A stretch of DNA of 37,001 nucleotides from a virus. Positions 9,601-15,320 of this stretch are shown piece by piece (positions within the stretch are counted from its first letter, which is position 1; the number at the start of each line of letters is the position of its first letter). The stretch is taken from positions 1-37,001 of the IMG/VR virus record IMGVR_UViG_3300020122_000027. The stretch is one strand, 5' to 3'. The notes beneath the pieces were generated by a model, which was not told the DNA's origin, searched no databases, and saw nothing but the letters and a program-made list of their open reading frames with translations. The position numbers and the translations under genes are program-made.

Positions 9601-9927
9601 GATATTGGTGGAACCGGAACCGCACCTAAAATCAAAACAATGCAGGCAACTACTACTGCAACCAAAACTGCCAACTACACAATCACTACATCTGACTTCC
9701 AAATCTTTGCAAATCCATCCGGCGCTTTCAACCTAACTCTACCAGCTCCAGTTAATGGCATGGTCTACCATATCTGGGATATTTCTGGAACTATGCAAAC
9801 TAACAACGTCACATTAGTAAGAAACGGTTCTGAGAAAATCTCTGGTGTGGCAGCATCTCGTGTTCTCTCCACTAATTGGGGACATTGGATGGTGGTGTCG
9901 GACGGTGTTGATTGGTATCTCGGATAA
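6640..9927 (+). CDS. Long tail fibre with YPNP repeats and two IKD modules (1095 aa)
   Basis: Residues 1-65 repeat the anchor of the preceding fibre. GDL(G/S)GTYPNP(D/T)V-type motifs, common in phage fibres, occur near residues 78-88, 133-143, 153-164 and 349-360. A beta module (LTLP..NGR..IIKD...NL..DP.G....DG...DGTDWF) lies at about 272-336 and a second ends the protein at 1029-1095 (DGVDWYLG). The middle holds repeats around NADISSSAA, VSKLA.GTA.Q.LLN and TPTWT(T/S)M at about 413, 666 and 867. The C-terminal end of the fibre is presumably receptor-binding. There is no good ribosome-binding site before ATG, so translation is probably coupled to the upstream fibre. A homing endonuclease gene sits directly after it. 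Confidence 0.85.
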   Translation: MTFTPIFTYVMKARLNTPPYTKVTWRVYNTPDLTGAQSGYDPSTLIDIAIDYTINNNQAIENGAVPVFTSPGGPAGGDLGGTYPNPDVLKIHGFAVSSISPTNQYVLTWNSTTNQWEPSGATGGPPSGIAGGGLTGTYPNPTVASIAGLAAGGDLGGTYPNPDVLKVHGVSFPAINPATFTVATIIGANTAGWGFIFDHNIDVAAGISGSKISPNFGTQTLTSGPVFLGTTTGFNSLIGGVKFTTRSISSDDTLDAFTTDMIVYADTSGGAIILTLPTPSNGRVIIIKDKKQSFATHNLRVDPVGGIAKIDGVSGSLILSINNSEIILTSDGTDWFTQGSIGSTGTAGGDLSGTYPNPTVAKVDGVSYPASPSTNTVPVVTGANTVAYQQIANTQISNTAAIAYSKLNLTGDIVNADISSSAALDVSKLATGTAAQLLLNNSTPTPTWTTMSGDATISSSGSITNVGIRTKTLSSSLASIGSLQDGYILTWVNGDNAWEAKPQVANVTWANDLATSTNTSQNVVSITGASGFVPISSSGNIIKWAAATTAPGITQTDASSGAGASMAITAQKGNGSNNGGSLNLAGGAGGGSGGSLSGNVSINGNIIAIDGADYAMLRGNSTTGIKVGTASPLILFTNVTPYGFATGLVKGTVTGTDLQLSSSTLVNADISSSAAIAVSKLAAGTAGQILLNNSGPTPTWTTMGTDGTISSAGALNIVGLTGSSSTVSVHATNLTWDSSVANIFVKQASTSGAGNIFHVYAQDSTANSGGILKLKAGDGSGAFAGGDLTIESGVGGSSGDGGNIAIFAGGSSGSGANGYVLLGSGSNQLKLDATNGVTISNLGTGIVHSNSSGVLTSSLISVGSDITAGTAGQLLLNSSTPTPTWTSMSGDATIDSTGAVTLVALRGKTLDTALASVGVTQDGYALTWVNADNKWEAKPGGSGGSGVTTIGTFDSQTSAANGLVISGVNLYAQSATASNPGMIKLAGDIGGTGTAPKIKTMQATTTATKTANYTITTSDFQIFANPSGAFNLTLPAPVNGMVYHIWDISGTMQTNNVTLVRNGSEKISGVAASRVLSTNWGHWMVVSDGVDWYLG

Positions 9928-9952
9928 TTTTTGGAGAGGTATAGGCTGGGAT

Positions 9953-10555
9953 ATGATTACGATCTATTACATACAGAATAAAATTAATGGGAAAATGTAC
10001 ATTGGACAGACTACAATGTCATTAGATAAAAGATGGTATTTTCACAAAAGCGATTTATCACACTGTGTGATTATGAAAAATGCTATCAAAAAATATGGCG
10101 CCAATAATTTTGAAATCAATGCTTTTAAATATTGTGAAACACAAGAAGAAGCAGATCAAGAAGAGATTTATTGGATAGAACAAGTTAAACCACAGTACAA
10201 TATTAGAGCTGGTGGTTCGTGTGGCAAACATTCAGAACAAACTTGTCAGAAAATCTCTAAATCTCTTATCGGAAATAAACGAGCCGCCGGTATGAAACCT
10301 AATCAAACATCTTTCCAAATAGGCAGACCATCGCCACGAAAAGATCATAAAGGTGGCACATCTTGGAATAAAGGCAAGTCTATGTCTGAGGCTTCAAAAT
10401 TGAAATTATCTAAATCTAAAACTGGACAAACTAAATTTACATCAGAACAAATTAATGAGATGAAACAAATGCAACAGAATGGTTTATCTAATAGAGCAAT
10501 TGGAAGACATTTTAATTGTACTCATGCAACTATTGGAAGGTTAATCAATGGCTAA
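9953..10555 (+). CDS. GIY-YIG homing endonuclease 1 (200 aa)
   Basis: The GIY-YIG nuclease core is at residues 4-20 (IYYIQNKINGKMYIGQT), with Arg27 and the Glu70/Glu71 pair as likely catalytic residues. NUMOD3-like DNA-binding repeats follow (GKHSEQTCQKISKS, GKSMSEASKLKLSKS). A C-terminal helix-turn-helix is seen in LSNRAIGRHFNCTHATIGR. I chose ATG 9953 rather than in-frame 9845, because 9845 lies inside the fibre gene and adds unrelated residues; GGAGAG lies upstream at 9933. These are selfish, site-specific DNA cutters that spread into homologous loci. This one is wedged between a fibre and a Gly-rich adhesin gene, and its last 8 bases overlap the adhesin start. Confidence 0.9.
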   Translation: MITIYYIQNKINGKMYIGQTTMSLDKRWYFHKSDLSHCVIMKNAIKKYGANNFEINAFKYCETQEEADQEEIYWIEQVKPQYNIRAGGSCGKHSEQTCQKISKSLIGNKRAAGMKPNQTSFQIGRPSPRKDHKGGTSWNKGKSMSEASKLKLSKSKTGQTKFTSEQINEMKQMQQNGLSNRAIGRHFNCTHATIGRLING

Positions 10556-11297
10556 ATTAGTTACACAATATTTTACAGGAAATGGTTCTTGGGTTGCTCC
10601 AGCAGGAGTAACTCAAGCACTACTTATTGGTTCTGGCGGAGGAGGTGGAGGTTCATCCGGTCAATCAGCAGCTACCAATGCTTCTGGTGGGGCTGGAGGT
10701 GGTGGGGCTCCCAAACACGCTATCTATGTCACGGTTGTTCCAAATACAACTTATACTGTTACTATTGGTGGGGGCGGTAACGGTGGAGCGGCCGTCACTG
10801 GAGCATTAGGTAATGCAGGATCTGATGGTACGGCCACTACATTTGGTTCATTAGCCACATTTCCAGGTGGTGGTAAAGCTGGAGCAGCAACCAGCTCAAC
10901 GGTCAATGCCATTGGTGGCAATTGTGTTGCTGACACTACAGCACCAGCAGCAACTGCTACTGTGCCGCCTTTTCAACAAGCTCAAGGTGGTCAAGGTTCT
11001 ACCAGCATCGCAGCAGGTGTAAAAGGTAGGCCTGGCCTATTTGGATTTGATGGTGGAACTCTGGGATCTGGAACCGCCACTGTTGGTGGAGGTGCTGGTG
11101 GTGGAGGTGGTTCGCAAGCTGCTGGAGGTAATGGTGGGGCTGGAGTTAACTCTGGAACCGCTAATGCCGGAACTGATGCTGCCGCGAATAGTGGAGCCGG
11201 TGGCGGTGGAGGTGGTGGGCAAGGAACTGCTGCGACTGCTTCTGGTAAAGGTGGAGCTGGTGGCTCAGGATATCTTTATGTAATTTGGGTGGACTAA
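10548..11297 (+). CDS. Gly-rich adhesin-like protein (249 aa)
   Basis: This is a stand-alone Gly-rich domain without the anchor found in the 404-aa fibre. It has F(T)GNGSWVAPAGVTQALLIG, a glycine run, the strand VTVVPNTTYTVTIGGGG, and then long Gly/Ala tracts ending in a short hydrophobic strand (GYLYVIWVD). The layout is that of the Gly-rich domains at 5418, 28659 and 29509. With no anchor of its own it may act as a detachable tip on the preceding long fibre, as gp38-type adhesins do on T-even fibres; this is inference. It starts inside the 3' end of the GIY-YIG gene. Confidence 0.75.
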   Translation: MAKLVTQYFTGNGSWVAPAGVTQALLIGSGGGGGGSSGQSAATNASGGAGGGGAPKHAIYVTVVPNTTYTVTIGGGGNGGAAVTGALGNAGSDGTATTFGSLATFPGGGKAGAATSSTVNAIGGNCVADTTAPAATATVPPFQQAQGGQGSTSIAAGVKGRPGLFGFDGGTLGSGTATVGGGAGGGGGSQAAGGNGGAGVNSGTANAGTDAAANSGAGGGGGGGQGTAATASGKGGAGGSGYLYVIWVD

Positions 11298-11504
11298 ATG
11301 GGATTAATTGATTTATACAGGCAAGAATTTCATTCGGCAACTGCTTCTATGACTGGGGCAACCGCAGCCATTGCCGCTACTGCTGTAATAGATATTGTTA
11401 CCAGGATTGCCGTTGGTGTAGCTGTAGGTGTTGGAACATGGATTGCTACCAAAACAATATCATTTCTATTAACCAAATGGAAGAACAAATGCAAATTGGA
11501 TTAA
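11298..11504 (+). CDS. Small membrane protein, possible holin (68 aa)
   Basis: It begins immediately after the adhesin stop. After a short polar start it is almost wholly hydrophobic from about residue 16 to 58 (TGATAAIAATAVIDIVTRIA, then VGVAVGVGTWIATKTISFLL), enough for one long or two short membrane spans. It ends in a basic tail (KWKNKCK). A small hydrophobic protein with a positive C-terminus beside another small two-span protein suggests a holin or holin/antiholin pair. No family is recognised. It overlaps the next ORF by 28 bases. Confidence 0.55.
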   Translation: MGLIDLYRQEFHSATASMTGATAAIAATAVIDIVTRIAVGVAVGVGTWIATKTISFLLTKWKNKCKLD

Positions 11505-11725
11505 TCGGACTCTTTCAGTCTCGCAAAGCCACACTCAGTTTAATCATCCTATCTTGTGCTACTGTAGCATTATTTATAGGAAAGCTTGATGGTGGTAGCT
11601 ATGCTGCCGTCATTGGAACGGTGGCGGCAATTTATAATTTCTGCCAGCACCGTGTGGACATTGCTTCCCAAACCAGCCAGAATGTGCAAGTCATCAATAA
11701 TCTACCAGAACGAGGAAAACTATGA
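11477..11725 (+). CDS. Putative holin, two membrane spans (82 aa)
   Basis: Two hydrophobic segments (ATLSLIILSCATVALFIG and YAAVIGTVAAIYNFC) are joined by a short KLDGG turn. They are preceded by QSRKA and followed by a polar tail. This is the topology of class II phage holins, which permeabilise the inner membrane at the end of infection. The start is either ATG 11477 or 11489; an upstream in-frame ATG at 11438 would add an unlikely stretch that lies inside the previous gene. The stop overlaps the next start by ATGA. No endolysin gene is recognisable nearby, which weakens the lysis-cassette reading. Confidence 0.6.
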   Translation: MEEQMQIGLIGLFQSRKATLSLIILSCATVALFIGKLDGGSYAAVIGTVAAIYNFCQHRVDIASQTSQNVQVINNLPERGKL

Positions 11726-11853
11726 TCGTCAAAGAAGGTAAAAACTATGTGGTTCGTTCAGAATCCGGTAAGCATATGGGCACTTATAGCTCTCGTGGTG
11801 CTGCTAAGAAACGTCTCATGCAAATTGAGTATTTTAAGCATCAAAAGAAATGA
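11722..11853 (+). CDS. Small conserved-type phage protein (43 aa)
   Basis: ATG 11722 overlaps the previous stop (ATGA), and its own stop overlaps the next start (ATGA at 11850), so it is embedded in a coupled chain. It reads MIVKEGKNYVVRSESGKHMG, then TYSSRGAAKKRLMQIEYFKH and a basic end. Short proteins with this layout (KEG..YVV.SE.GK..GTY.....A.KRL.Q.E.FKH) recur in many unrelated phages and have no established function that I know of. It is probably a small alpha/beta domain. Confidence 0.75.
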   Translation: MIVKEGKNYVVRSESGKHMGTYSSRGAAKKRLMQIEYFKHQKK

Positions 11854-12215
11854 ATCTAAAAGAATCGATCGCTAAAGAGCTTGAGCAACGAGACGAACTG
11901 AAACATTTGGTCATGGTGCATGTTTCGGCTTGTTGCTCTATTGGGAAAGGCTTCGTCAAACGAGGCCGTCTCAATCAATATGTCTATGAGCAATTAGGTT
12001 TTCATGGACAACCTGGCAATCATTTCGGATGCTATATGAGGAAACTAATGGCTGAACAAGGCTTCAGAATTAGTTATAGTAGAGGACAACGAGTCTACTA
12101 TGGACTTAGATGGAGAGATGAATGCCAAAAGGTGTCTATAAACGAAAATACGTTCCAGGTGAAGCGGCCTACAAACGACTCTACACCAATAACCATTACC
12201 GAGAAAAAGGTCTAA
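11850..12215 (+). CDS. Unknown protein, possible winged-helix (121 aa)
   Basis: Not recognised. The core (residues about 15-90) alternates helices with a basic pattern: GRLNQYVYEQLG, then FGCYMRKLMAEQGFRISYSR, then YYGLRW. This could be a winged-helix DNA-binding fold. Its last 31 codons overlap the HNH gene (start 12122) in another frame and look unlike folded protein (NENTFQVKRPTNDSTPITIT). The original C-terminus may therefore have been shortened or replaced when the HNH gene moved in. The start is ATGA-coupled to the 43-aa gene. Confidence 0.6.
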   Translation: MNLKESIAKELEQRDELKHLVMVHVSACCSIGKGFVKRGRLNQYVYEQLGFHGQPGNHFGCYMRKLMAEQGFRISYSRGQRVYYGLRWRDECQKVSINENTFQVKRPTNDSTPITITEKKV

Positions 12216-12514
12216 CATTCAAAAAGTTTATGCAATTGAGTCAGATGGATTGTCATTATTGTGGCGCTAAGCCCAAGGCAGTTAATCCATATGGTTCCGA
12301 TTATGACATTGCATTGAAAAGTAGTAGGTTAACATATACTTACTGGCAGGATTGTTGGATAGTGGCTAATGGTGTGGATAAGATGACTCATCAGGATGAC
12401 TATAAAGACATCAAAAATTTAGTGCCTTGTTGTAAGATTTGTAATTGGATGAAGCAGAGATTAACACATGATGAATTCATTGCTCATTGTCAAAAAGTGG
12501 CGGCTCATCAATGA
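12122..12514 (+). CDS. HNH endonuclease (130 aa)
   Basis: The zinc-knuckle HNH layout is clear: Cys44-x2-Cys47 (CHYC), NGVDKM at 83-88, then NLVPCCKICNWMK at 99-111 with the second Cys pair (Cys104, Cys107) and Asn108, and a DEFIAHC helix. HNH enzymes nick or cut DNA. Free-standing ones in phages are usually homing endonucleases, and some act in packaging when next to terminase. This one is far from terL, so mobility is more likely. GGAG lies six bases before ATG. It overlaps the preceding ORF by 94 bases and the next by ATGA. Confidence 0.85.
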   Translation: MPKGVYKRKYVPGEAAYKRLYTNNHYREKGLTFKKFMQLSQMDCHYCGAKPKAVNPYGSDYDIALKSSRLTYTYWQDCWIVANGVDKMTHQDDYKDIKNLVPCCKICNWMKQRLTHDEFIAHCQKVAAHQ

Positions 12515-12711
12515 TTCACTATCTTCAATTCTATTGCCACGAGCTTAACCTCTTCTGTGAGCTACCTCATCAGAATCGAGAGTGTTGTGTCTTGGTAATA
12601 GTGGATGATCCCAAGGATAACTATAGGTCAGGCTCTTGGTATCCGGCTGTCAAGGATAGTCAGATTAGATATTCAGGCGATGGCAAAGCCTGGGTGGAAT
12701 ATAGAAAATAA
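12511..12711 (+). CDS. Unknown small protein, last plus-strand gene (66 aa)
   Basis: Start ATG 12511 overlaps the HNH stop (ATGA). The protein is Cys- and aromatic-rich (FYCHELNLFCEL, ECCVLVIVDDP, SGSWYPAVKDSQIRYSGDG) and ends KAWVEYRK. No family is recognised. The beta-strand-like C-terminal half suggests a small globular domain. It is the final convincing gene of the plus-strand unit before the convergent junction. Confidence 0.6.
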   Translation: MIHYLQFYCHELNLFCELPHQNRECCVLVIVDDPKDNYRSGSWYPAVKDSQIRYSGDGKAWVEYRK

Positions 12712-12926
12712 AAAACCACCAAGCTACGAGAAGGAAATTCCATTTGCTTGATGGTTAGTTCTAAGATTCAGGCCTTGCTTAGACTGGCCAGCTTTTACCA
12801 TTTAAAGAGAGACTCAAAATGACATGGTCTTTCGACCTGGTGGATTCGGTCTCATGCAATGAGACATCTCCTCCGTGAAGGAGGCGGACTTTATGTCCTA
12901 CGAACCCATAATCAGATGTCTGACTA
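12712..12926. other. Convergent intergenic region with dense hairpins
   Basis: This region lies between converging plus and minus transcription units. It holds a GGTC-tttc-GACC mini-hairpin (12826-12837; GAAA tetraloop on the minus strand), a perfect 7-bp hairpin GTCTCAT-gca-ATGAGAC (12849-12865), and a possible three-way junction. In the junction, AGACATCT (12862-12869) pairs with AGATGTCT (12914-12921) around CCTCC/GGAGG and GGAC/GTCC hairpins. No textbook U-tract terminator is seen for either strand. The first hairpin and the junction stem share bases, so they are alternatives. Confidence 0.55.
12751..12822 (+). CDS. Possible 23-aa mini-ORF in convergent region
   Basis: It reads MVSSKIQALLRLASFYHLKR and ends SK. 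It overlaps by ATGA a 19-codon ORF (12819-12878, MTWSFDLVDSVSCNETSPP). The nearest AAGGA is 15 bases upstream, which is too far for good initiation. It is an amphipathic helix-like peptide. Listed only because of the chain arrangement; it may be chance. Confidence 0.2.
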   Translation: MVSSKIQALLRLASFYHLKRDSK

Positions 12927-13096
12927 TTACCATTTTTCCTCACGCAACGACTCCATCCTCTCCAATATCTCCTGGATTCGTTGATGATTCTCCACATGCT
13001 TCTTCATCTTTTTTACAAGTCCACCATAAACCTTATTGGTTCCGTGAGTATAGTCAACGTTACCATTTAGGCTTTTCGTTACACTTGACTGGTTAA
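12893..13096 (+). CDS. Possible antisense ORF with very strong ribosome-binding site (67 aa)
   Basis: AAGGAGG (12878-12884) stands eight bases before ATG 12893, the best ribosome-binding site seen in the window. However, most of the ORF runs antisense to the 3' half of the HTH gene. The peptide (MSYEPIIRCLTITIF and a Ser/Pro/His-rich rest) does not look like a known fold. The site lies in the 3' arm of the CCTCC/GGAGG hairpin and the ATG in the next hairpin. If real, translation would be structure-controlled. The minus-strand gene is the surer call. Confidence 0.2.
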   Translation: MSYEPIIRCLTITIFPHATTPSSPISPGFVDDSPHASSSFLQVHHKPYWFREYSQRYHLGFSLHLTG

Positions 13097-13376
13097 CTCC
13101 CAGTTTATCGGCAATCTCGGTTTGAGTCATTCCGCTTGAGACCATCTTCATAATCTCAAACTGACGTTCGGTGCAGACTTTGGCAGCCAACTTCCAGAAC
13201 TCGGCCTTCAAATCATCCTTGCATTTTAAGTATTCTTCGCTGTATTCAAATGGGTTTAATAGATTAGAAATGGAGCGAGAGTTATCAAACGCCTCCATGA
13301 ACATATCTGGGACTAAAACCTCATTGATCGCCCATTGATATTTATCGCTCCTATTTGGCCTGTTGCTTATTGGCAT
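12927..13376 (-). CDS. HTH DNA-binding protein (149 aa)
   Basis: Residues about 68-103 carry a sigma-region-4/LuxR-like helix-turn-helix: CTERQFEIMKMVSSGMTQTE and then IADKLGVNQSSVTKSL. It continues into NGNVDY...NKVYGGLVKKMKK and a charged C-terminal helix. Similar HTH proteins occur in many environmental phages as regulators or, less likely, as small terminase subunits. I chose the ATG at 13376 because AAAGGAG stands eight bases upstream; the longer in-frame start at 13430 would lie inside the GIY-YIG gene. That ribosome-binding site is inside the 3' end of the endonuclease gene, and the two overlap by 26 bases. Confidence 0.75.
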   Translation of the reverse strand: MPISNRPNRSDKYQWAINEVLVPDMFMEAFDNSRSISNLLNPFEYSEEYLKCKDDLKAEFWKLAAKVCTERQFEIMKMVSSGMTQTEIADKLGVNQSSVTKSLNGNVDYTHGTNKVYGGLVKKMKKHVENHQRIQEILERMESLREEKW

Positions 13377-14031
13377 GTCGTAATCTCCTTTGTGCATTAT
13401 AACAGTCTTTACATTCTGGAGTATTAGCATCTTTATTTGGTCTATATTCTTTTCTAAATTCTGTGCGTAGTTTCACCGCTTCACATTTTGAACATTGTTT
13501 ATGTGTATCTGTGTTATTTGGATTTAGTTTAGCTAATCTAACACTCTCGGCCAATTTAGCCACATGTTCTTTGGAAAATTTTTTACCAAGATTTGTTCCT
13601 GGTTTCCCCATAGAAGCTTTAGAAATAGCCTGTTTATGATCTTCACTAAGAGGTTTACCTTTCCATAGACAACCAAATAAACGAAAATTCTCTGATCGTT
13701 TGGCATGGATTTTAGCAATAGTTTCCGGTGTTCGTATCATATGTTTGCCGCCTAAATCCACATTGTATCCATGTTTAGATACATGGCTTCCATATTGTTC
13801 TATTAAATCAATTTCTAATTGATTTGCATCGTCCAATGTTTTGCATGCCACTATAAATTCAAATGTGAAATTATTTCTACCGTATTTGGCAATGGCTTTG
13901 TGAATCGGTAAGCTGGCATTTTTAGAACTCCAACAATGTTGATACCAGCGCATTTTAGAACTAACAGAGGTTTGACCAATGTATATCTTACCGTTTACTA
14001 AATTAACTATTCTATAGATATGATGAATCAT
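13351..14031 (-). CDS. GIY-YIG homing endonuclease 2 (226 aa)
   Basis: The nuclease core is at residues 5-21 (IYRIVNLVNGKIYIGQT), with Arg28 as the likely catalytic Arg. LDDANQLEIDLIEQYG carries the catalytic Glu. NUMOD3-like repeats follow (GKPLSEDHKQAISKASMG, GKKFSKEHVAKLAESVR). The C-terminus adds a four-Cys zinc-finger-like segment (CSKC ... CKDC). I chose ATG 14031 because an upstream in-frame ATG at 14124 would read through a terminator hairpin. No ribosome-binding site is evident, and the gene starts 16 bases after that hairpin. It separates the HTH gene from the rest of the minus-strand unit. Confidence 0.9.
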   Translation of the reverse strand: MIHHIYRIVNLVNGKIYIGQTSVSSKMRWYQHCWSSKNASLPIHKAIAKYGRNNFTFEFIVACKTLDDANQLEIDLIEQYGSHVSKHGYNVDLGGKHMIRTPETIAKIHAKRSENFRLFGCLWKGKPLSEDHKQAISKASMGKPGTNLGKKFSKEHVAKLAESVRLAKLNPNNTDTHKQCSKCEAVKLRTEFRKEYRPNKDANTPECKDCYNAQRRLRHANKQQAK

Positions 14032-14040
14032 GTTATTCAA

Positions 14041-14081
14041 ATAGAAAACCCCACCAGCAAGATGGTTGTGCTGGTGGGGTT
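14041..14081 (-). terminator. Intrinsic terminator of the minus-strand unit
   Basis: A perfect 13-bp stem, AACCCCACCAGCA (14047-14059) with TGCTGGTGGGGTT (14069-14081), encloses a nine-base loop. Read on the minus strand, the stem is followed by TTTTCTATTTG, a U-rich tract. It would end transcription coming from 14121 and upstream. The GIY-YIG and HTH genes lie beyond it on the same strand. Confidence 0.85.
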
Positions 14082-14092
14082 GGGAGAAATGC

Positions 14093-14118
14093 CGTTGGGG
14101 AATAAAGGAAACCCAACG
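14093..14118. repeat. Inverted repeat beside the terminator
   Basis: CGTTGGG (14093-14099) and CCCAACG (14112-14118) form a 7-bp stem around 12 bases, just before the stop of the 54-aa gene's downstream terminator. It could be a second, weaker hairpin at the end of the minus-strand message. No U-tract follows on either strand. Confidence 0.45.
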
Positions 14119-14120
14119 CC

Positions 14121-14285
14121 TCACTCTATATCATCGGATTCTTCGTCTAACTCAATCTCCGCCACTAATTGACGATACAGAAAAGCCATTCTTTCCAGCT
14201 CATTATATTCTCCCATGCGAGTCTGCATGGTTTGGAATTGGCGCAAAGTTAGATGGCCGACCATTGGTTTGTATGGATTAATCAT
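14121..14285 (-). CDS. Unknown small acidic protein (54 aa)
   Basis: A short reading frame starting at ATG 14285 reads MINPYKPMVGHLTLRQFQTM, QTRMGEYNELERMAFLYRQL and an acidic end (ELDEESDDIE). Its start overlaps the preceding gene's stop (TAATG), and AAAGG lies about ten bases upstream. Mostly helical, no known family. It is the last gene before the intrinsic terminator, which supports it being real. Confidence 0.65.
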   Translation of the reverse strand: MINPYKPMVGHLTLRQFQTMQTRMGEYNELERMAFLYRQLVAEIELDEESDDIE

Positions 14286-14494
14286 TATAGAAATGCCTTT
14301 AGATTAAGAAAACGTTGCCACTCTACAGGTGTATATTCTACACCTTCAAATTCTATATATGTAATTTCATCAGCAGAAATATCTTTATGTCCCACGCTGA
14401 TACAATGTTGATAAGCGCACTCTGAACATATTTTGGCTTTAATAAAAACTATAGATTTGGGCTCAGATTCTGCGGCGCATAAACAACATTTCAT
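14285..14494 (-). CDS. Small putative zinc-binding protein (69 aa)
   Basis: Two Cys pairs, CCLC near the N-terminus (residues 3-6) and CSEC at about 23-26, fit a compact zinc ribbon. An acidic beta-rich half follows (DEITYIEFEGVEYTPVEW). No family is assigned. The stop overlaps the next start (TAATG). One of several tiny Cys-rich proteins in this unit; a role in binding nucleic acid or a host protein is only a guess. Confidence 0.65.
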   Translation of the reverse strand: MKCCLCAAESEPKSIVFIKAKICSECAYQHCISVGHKDISADEITYIEFEGVEYTPVEWQRFLNLKAFL

Positions 14495-14507
14495 TTATTA
14501 TCATTGC

Positions 14508-14735
14508 TCATGTTAAATCCAATGTCTTTCCATTTACATGCAGAGTTCTAACCGTCTTGGTCTCCAGCTCCGACTTATCCAAAGCAGCCAAGGCCACCTT
14601 CATAATGAATCTCATCAAATCGGAGGTATTCAAATCGCCTCCGAAATATTCATTGTTGACTTGCTGTAGTTGGGAGAACTCTTCTTGAGTCATCTTGCAA
14701 TTGGCTTGATGACTATGGTTGGTTTTCTTACGCAT
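14508..14735 (-). CDS. Small protein, possible ribbon-helix-helix (75 aa)
   Basis: The core, MTQEEFSQLQQVNNEYFGGD followed by LNTSDLMRFIMKVALAAL, resembles the helix-turn-helix part of ribbon-helix-helix (CopG/ParG-like) DNA-binding proteins. A strand (TVRTLHVNGKTLDLT) ends the protein. The start at ATG 14735 has GAGG five bases upstream and lies eight bases inside the preceding gene. A shorter start at the internal Met (MTQEE) is possible. Confidence 0.6.
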   Translation of the reverse strand: MRKKTNHSHQANCKMTQEEFSQLQQVNNEYFGGDLNTSDLMRFIMKVALAALDKSELETKTVRTLHVNGKTLDLT

Positions 14736-15075
14736 ATTTCCTCTTTGTAAATTTAGTGTTAAGTTCTTTTAATTCATCCGATGTCTTGGGTTGATGTTTG
14801 TTTATATAATCCAACCACTCCTGCCTATCGGATTCCTCCGCAAATTGCATCAACTTGGCCGCAATCATTGGGTTAATCTGCTCTGAAATATAGAGATTGA
14901 TAATTTGTTTCTCACCAGAAGTTAATGTTAGTTCCACTGTCTTGTCATCTATACGATTAACTACTCCGCCTTCAATAATGGATTTGGATGTATGAGGATA
15001 TTCGGAGAAGAGTTTTCTAATCTCGGACATTTGAGTTCGAAATGAATCAAAATTCTGTAGCATGAAATCTGTCAT
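14728..15075 (-). CDS. Unknown protein (115 aa)
   Basis: Not recognised. Helical N-terminal third (MLQNFDSFRTQMSEIRKLFS), a beta-rich middle (GGVVNRIDDKTVELTLTSGE) and a helical C-terminal part (NPMIAAKLMQFAEESDRQEW, DELKELNTKFTKRK). It is coupled at both ends: its start overlaps the previous stop (ATGA), and its 3' end contains the ribosome-binding site of the next gene. Confidence 0.65.
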   Translation of the reverse strand: MTDFMLQNFDSFRTQMSEIRKLFSEYPHTSKSIIEGGVVNRIDDKTVELTLTSGEKQIINLYISEQINPMIAAKLMQFAEESDRQEWLDYINKHQPKTSDELKELNTKFTKRKYA

Positions 15076-15320
15076 TCCAACTCCAATAGAAAATCAGCCG
15101 TAATAGATGGGCCCAAAGCTTTTCTTGCTTTAATGGCTAAATATCTTTGTGTGGCCTTTTCAATATAGTATTGTCTATTCTGGCGATAATGCTTCTTGCG
15201 ATGCTTGCTCATGCATGACTTGCAAACATATTGAAATCCATCATTGGCTGAGGTTTTCTTATTGAAATGTTGTTCCAATGGTGCTCTATATTCCACCAGA
15301 CATTTAGTGCAAGTTTTCAA
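15072..15320 (-). CDS. Small C4 zinc-finger protein with TTG start (82 aa)
   Basis: CTKC at residues 4-7 and CKSC at about 33-36 frame an F....T..DGFQYVC segment. This is the Cys4 layout found at the N-terminus of many phage HNH and endonuclease-VII-like proteins, but here it stands alone with a basic helix (SKHRKKHYRQNRQYYIEKAT). The start is TTG: bases 15318-15320 read CAA on the plus strand. TTGA overlaps the previous stop, and AGAAGG lies just upstream. The next Met falls after both Cys pairs, so the TTG start is needed to keep the finger. Confidence 0.7.
   Translation of the reverse strand: MKTCTKCLVEYRAPLEQHFNKKTSANDGFQYVCKSCMSKHRKKHYRQNRQYYIEKATQRYLAIKARKALGPSITADFLLELE

Noticed and set aside
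10627-11283. Several overlapping ORFs in other frames within Gly-rich genes
   Set aside because: GGN repeats keep all frames open; the products are Val/Leu/Trp-rich artefacts.
12862-12921. tRNA-like cloverleaf (7-8 bp outer stem with two inner hairpins)
   Set aside because: The inner arms have wrong loop sizes, there is no T-arm with its conserved bases and no CCA-side pattern. Treated as a generic three-way junction.
12826-12921. Hammerhead-type ribozyme on the minus strand (CGAAA beside stems)
   Set aside because: The CUGAUGA core is absent; only CTGATTA is seen, and the stem order does not fit.
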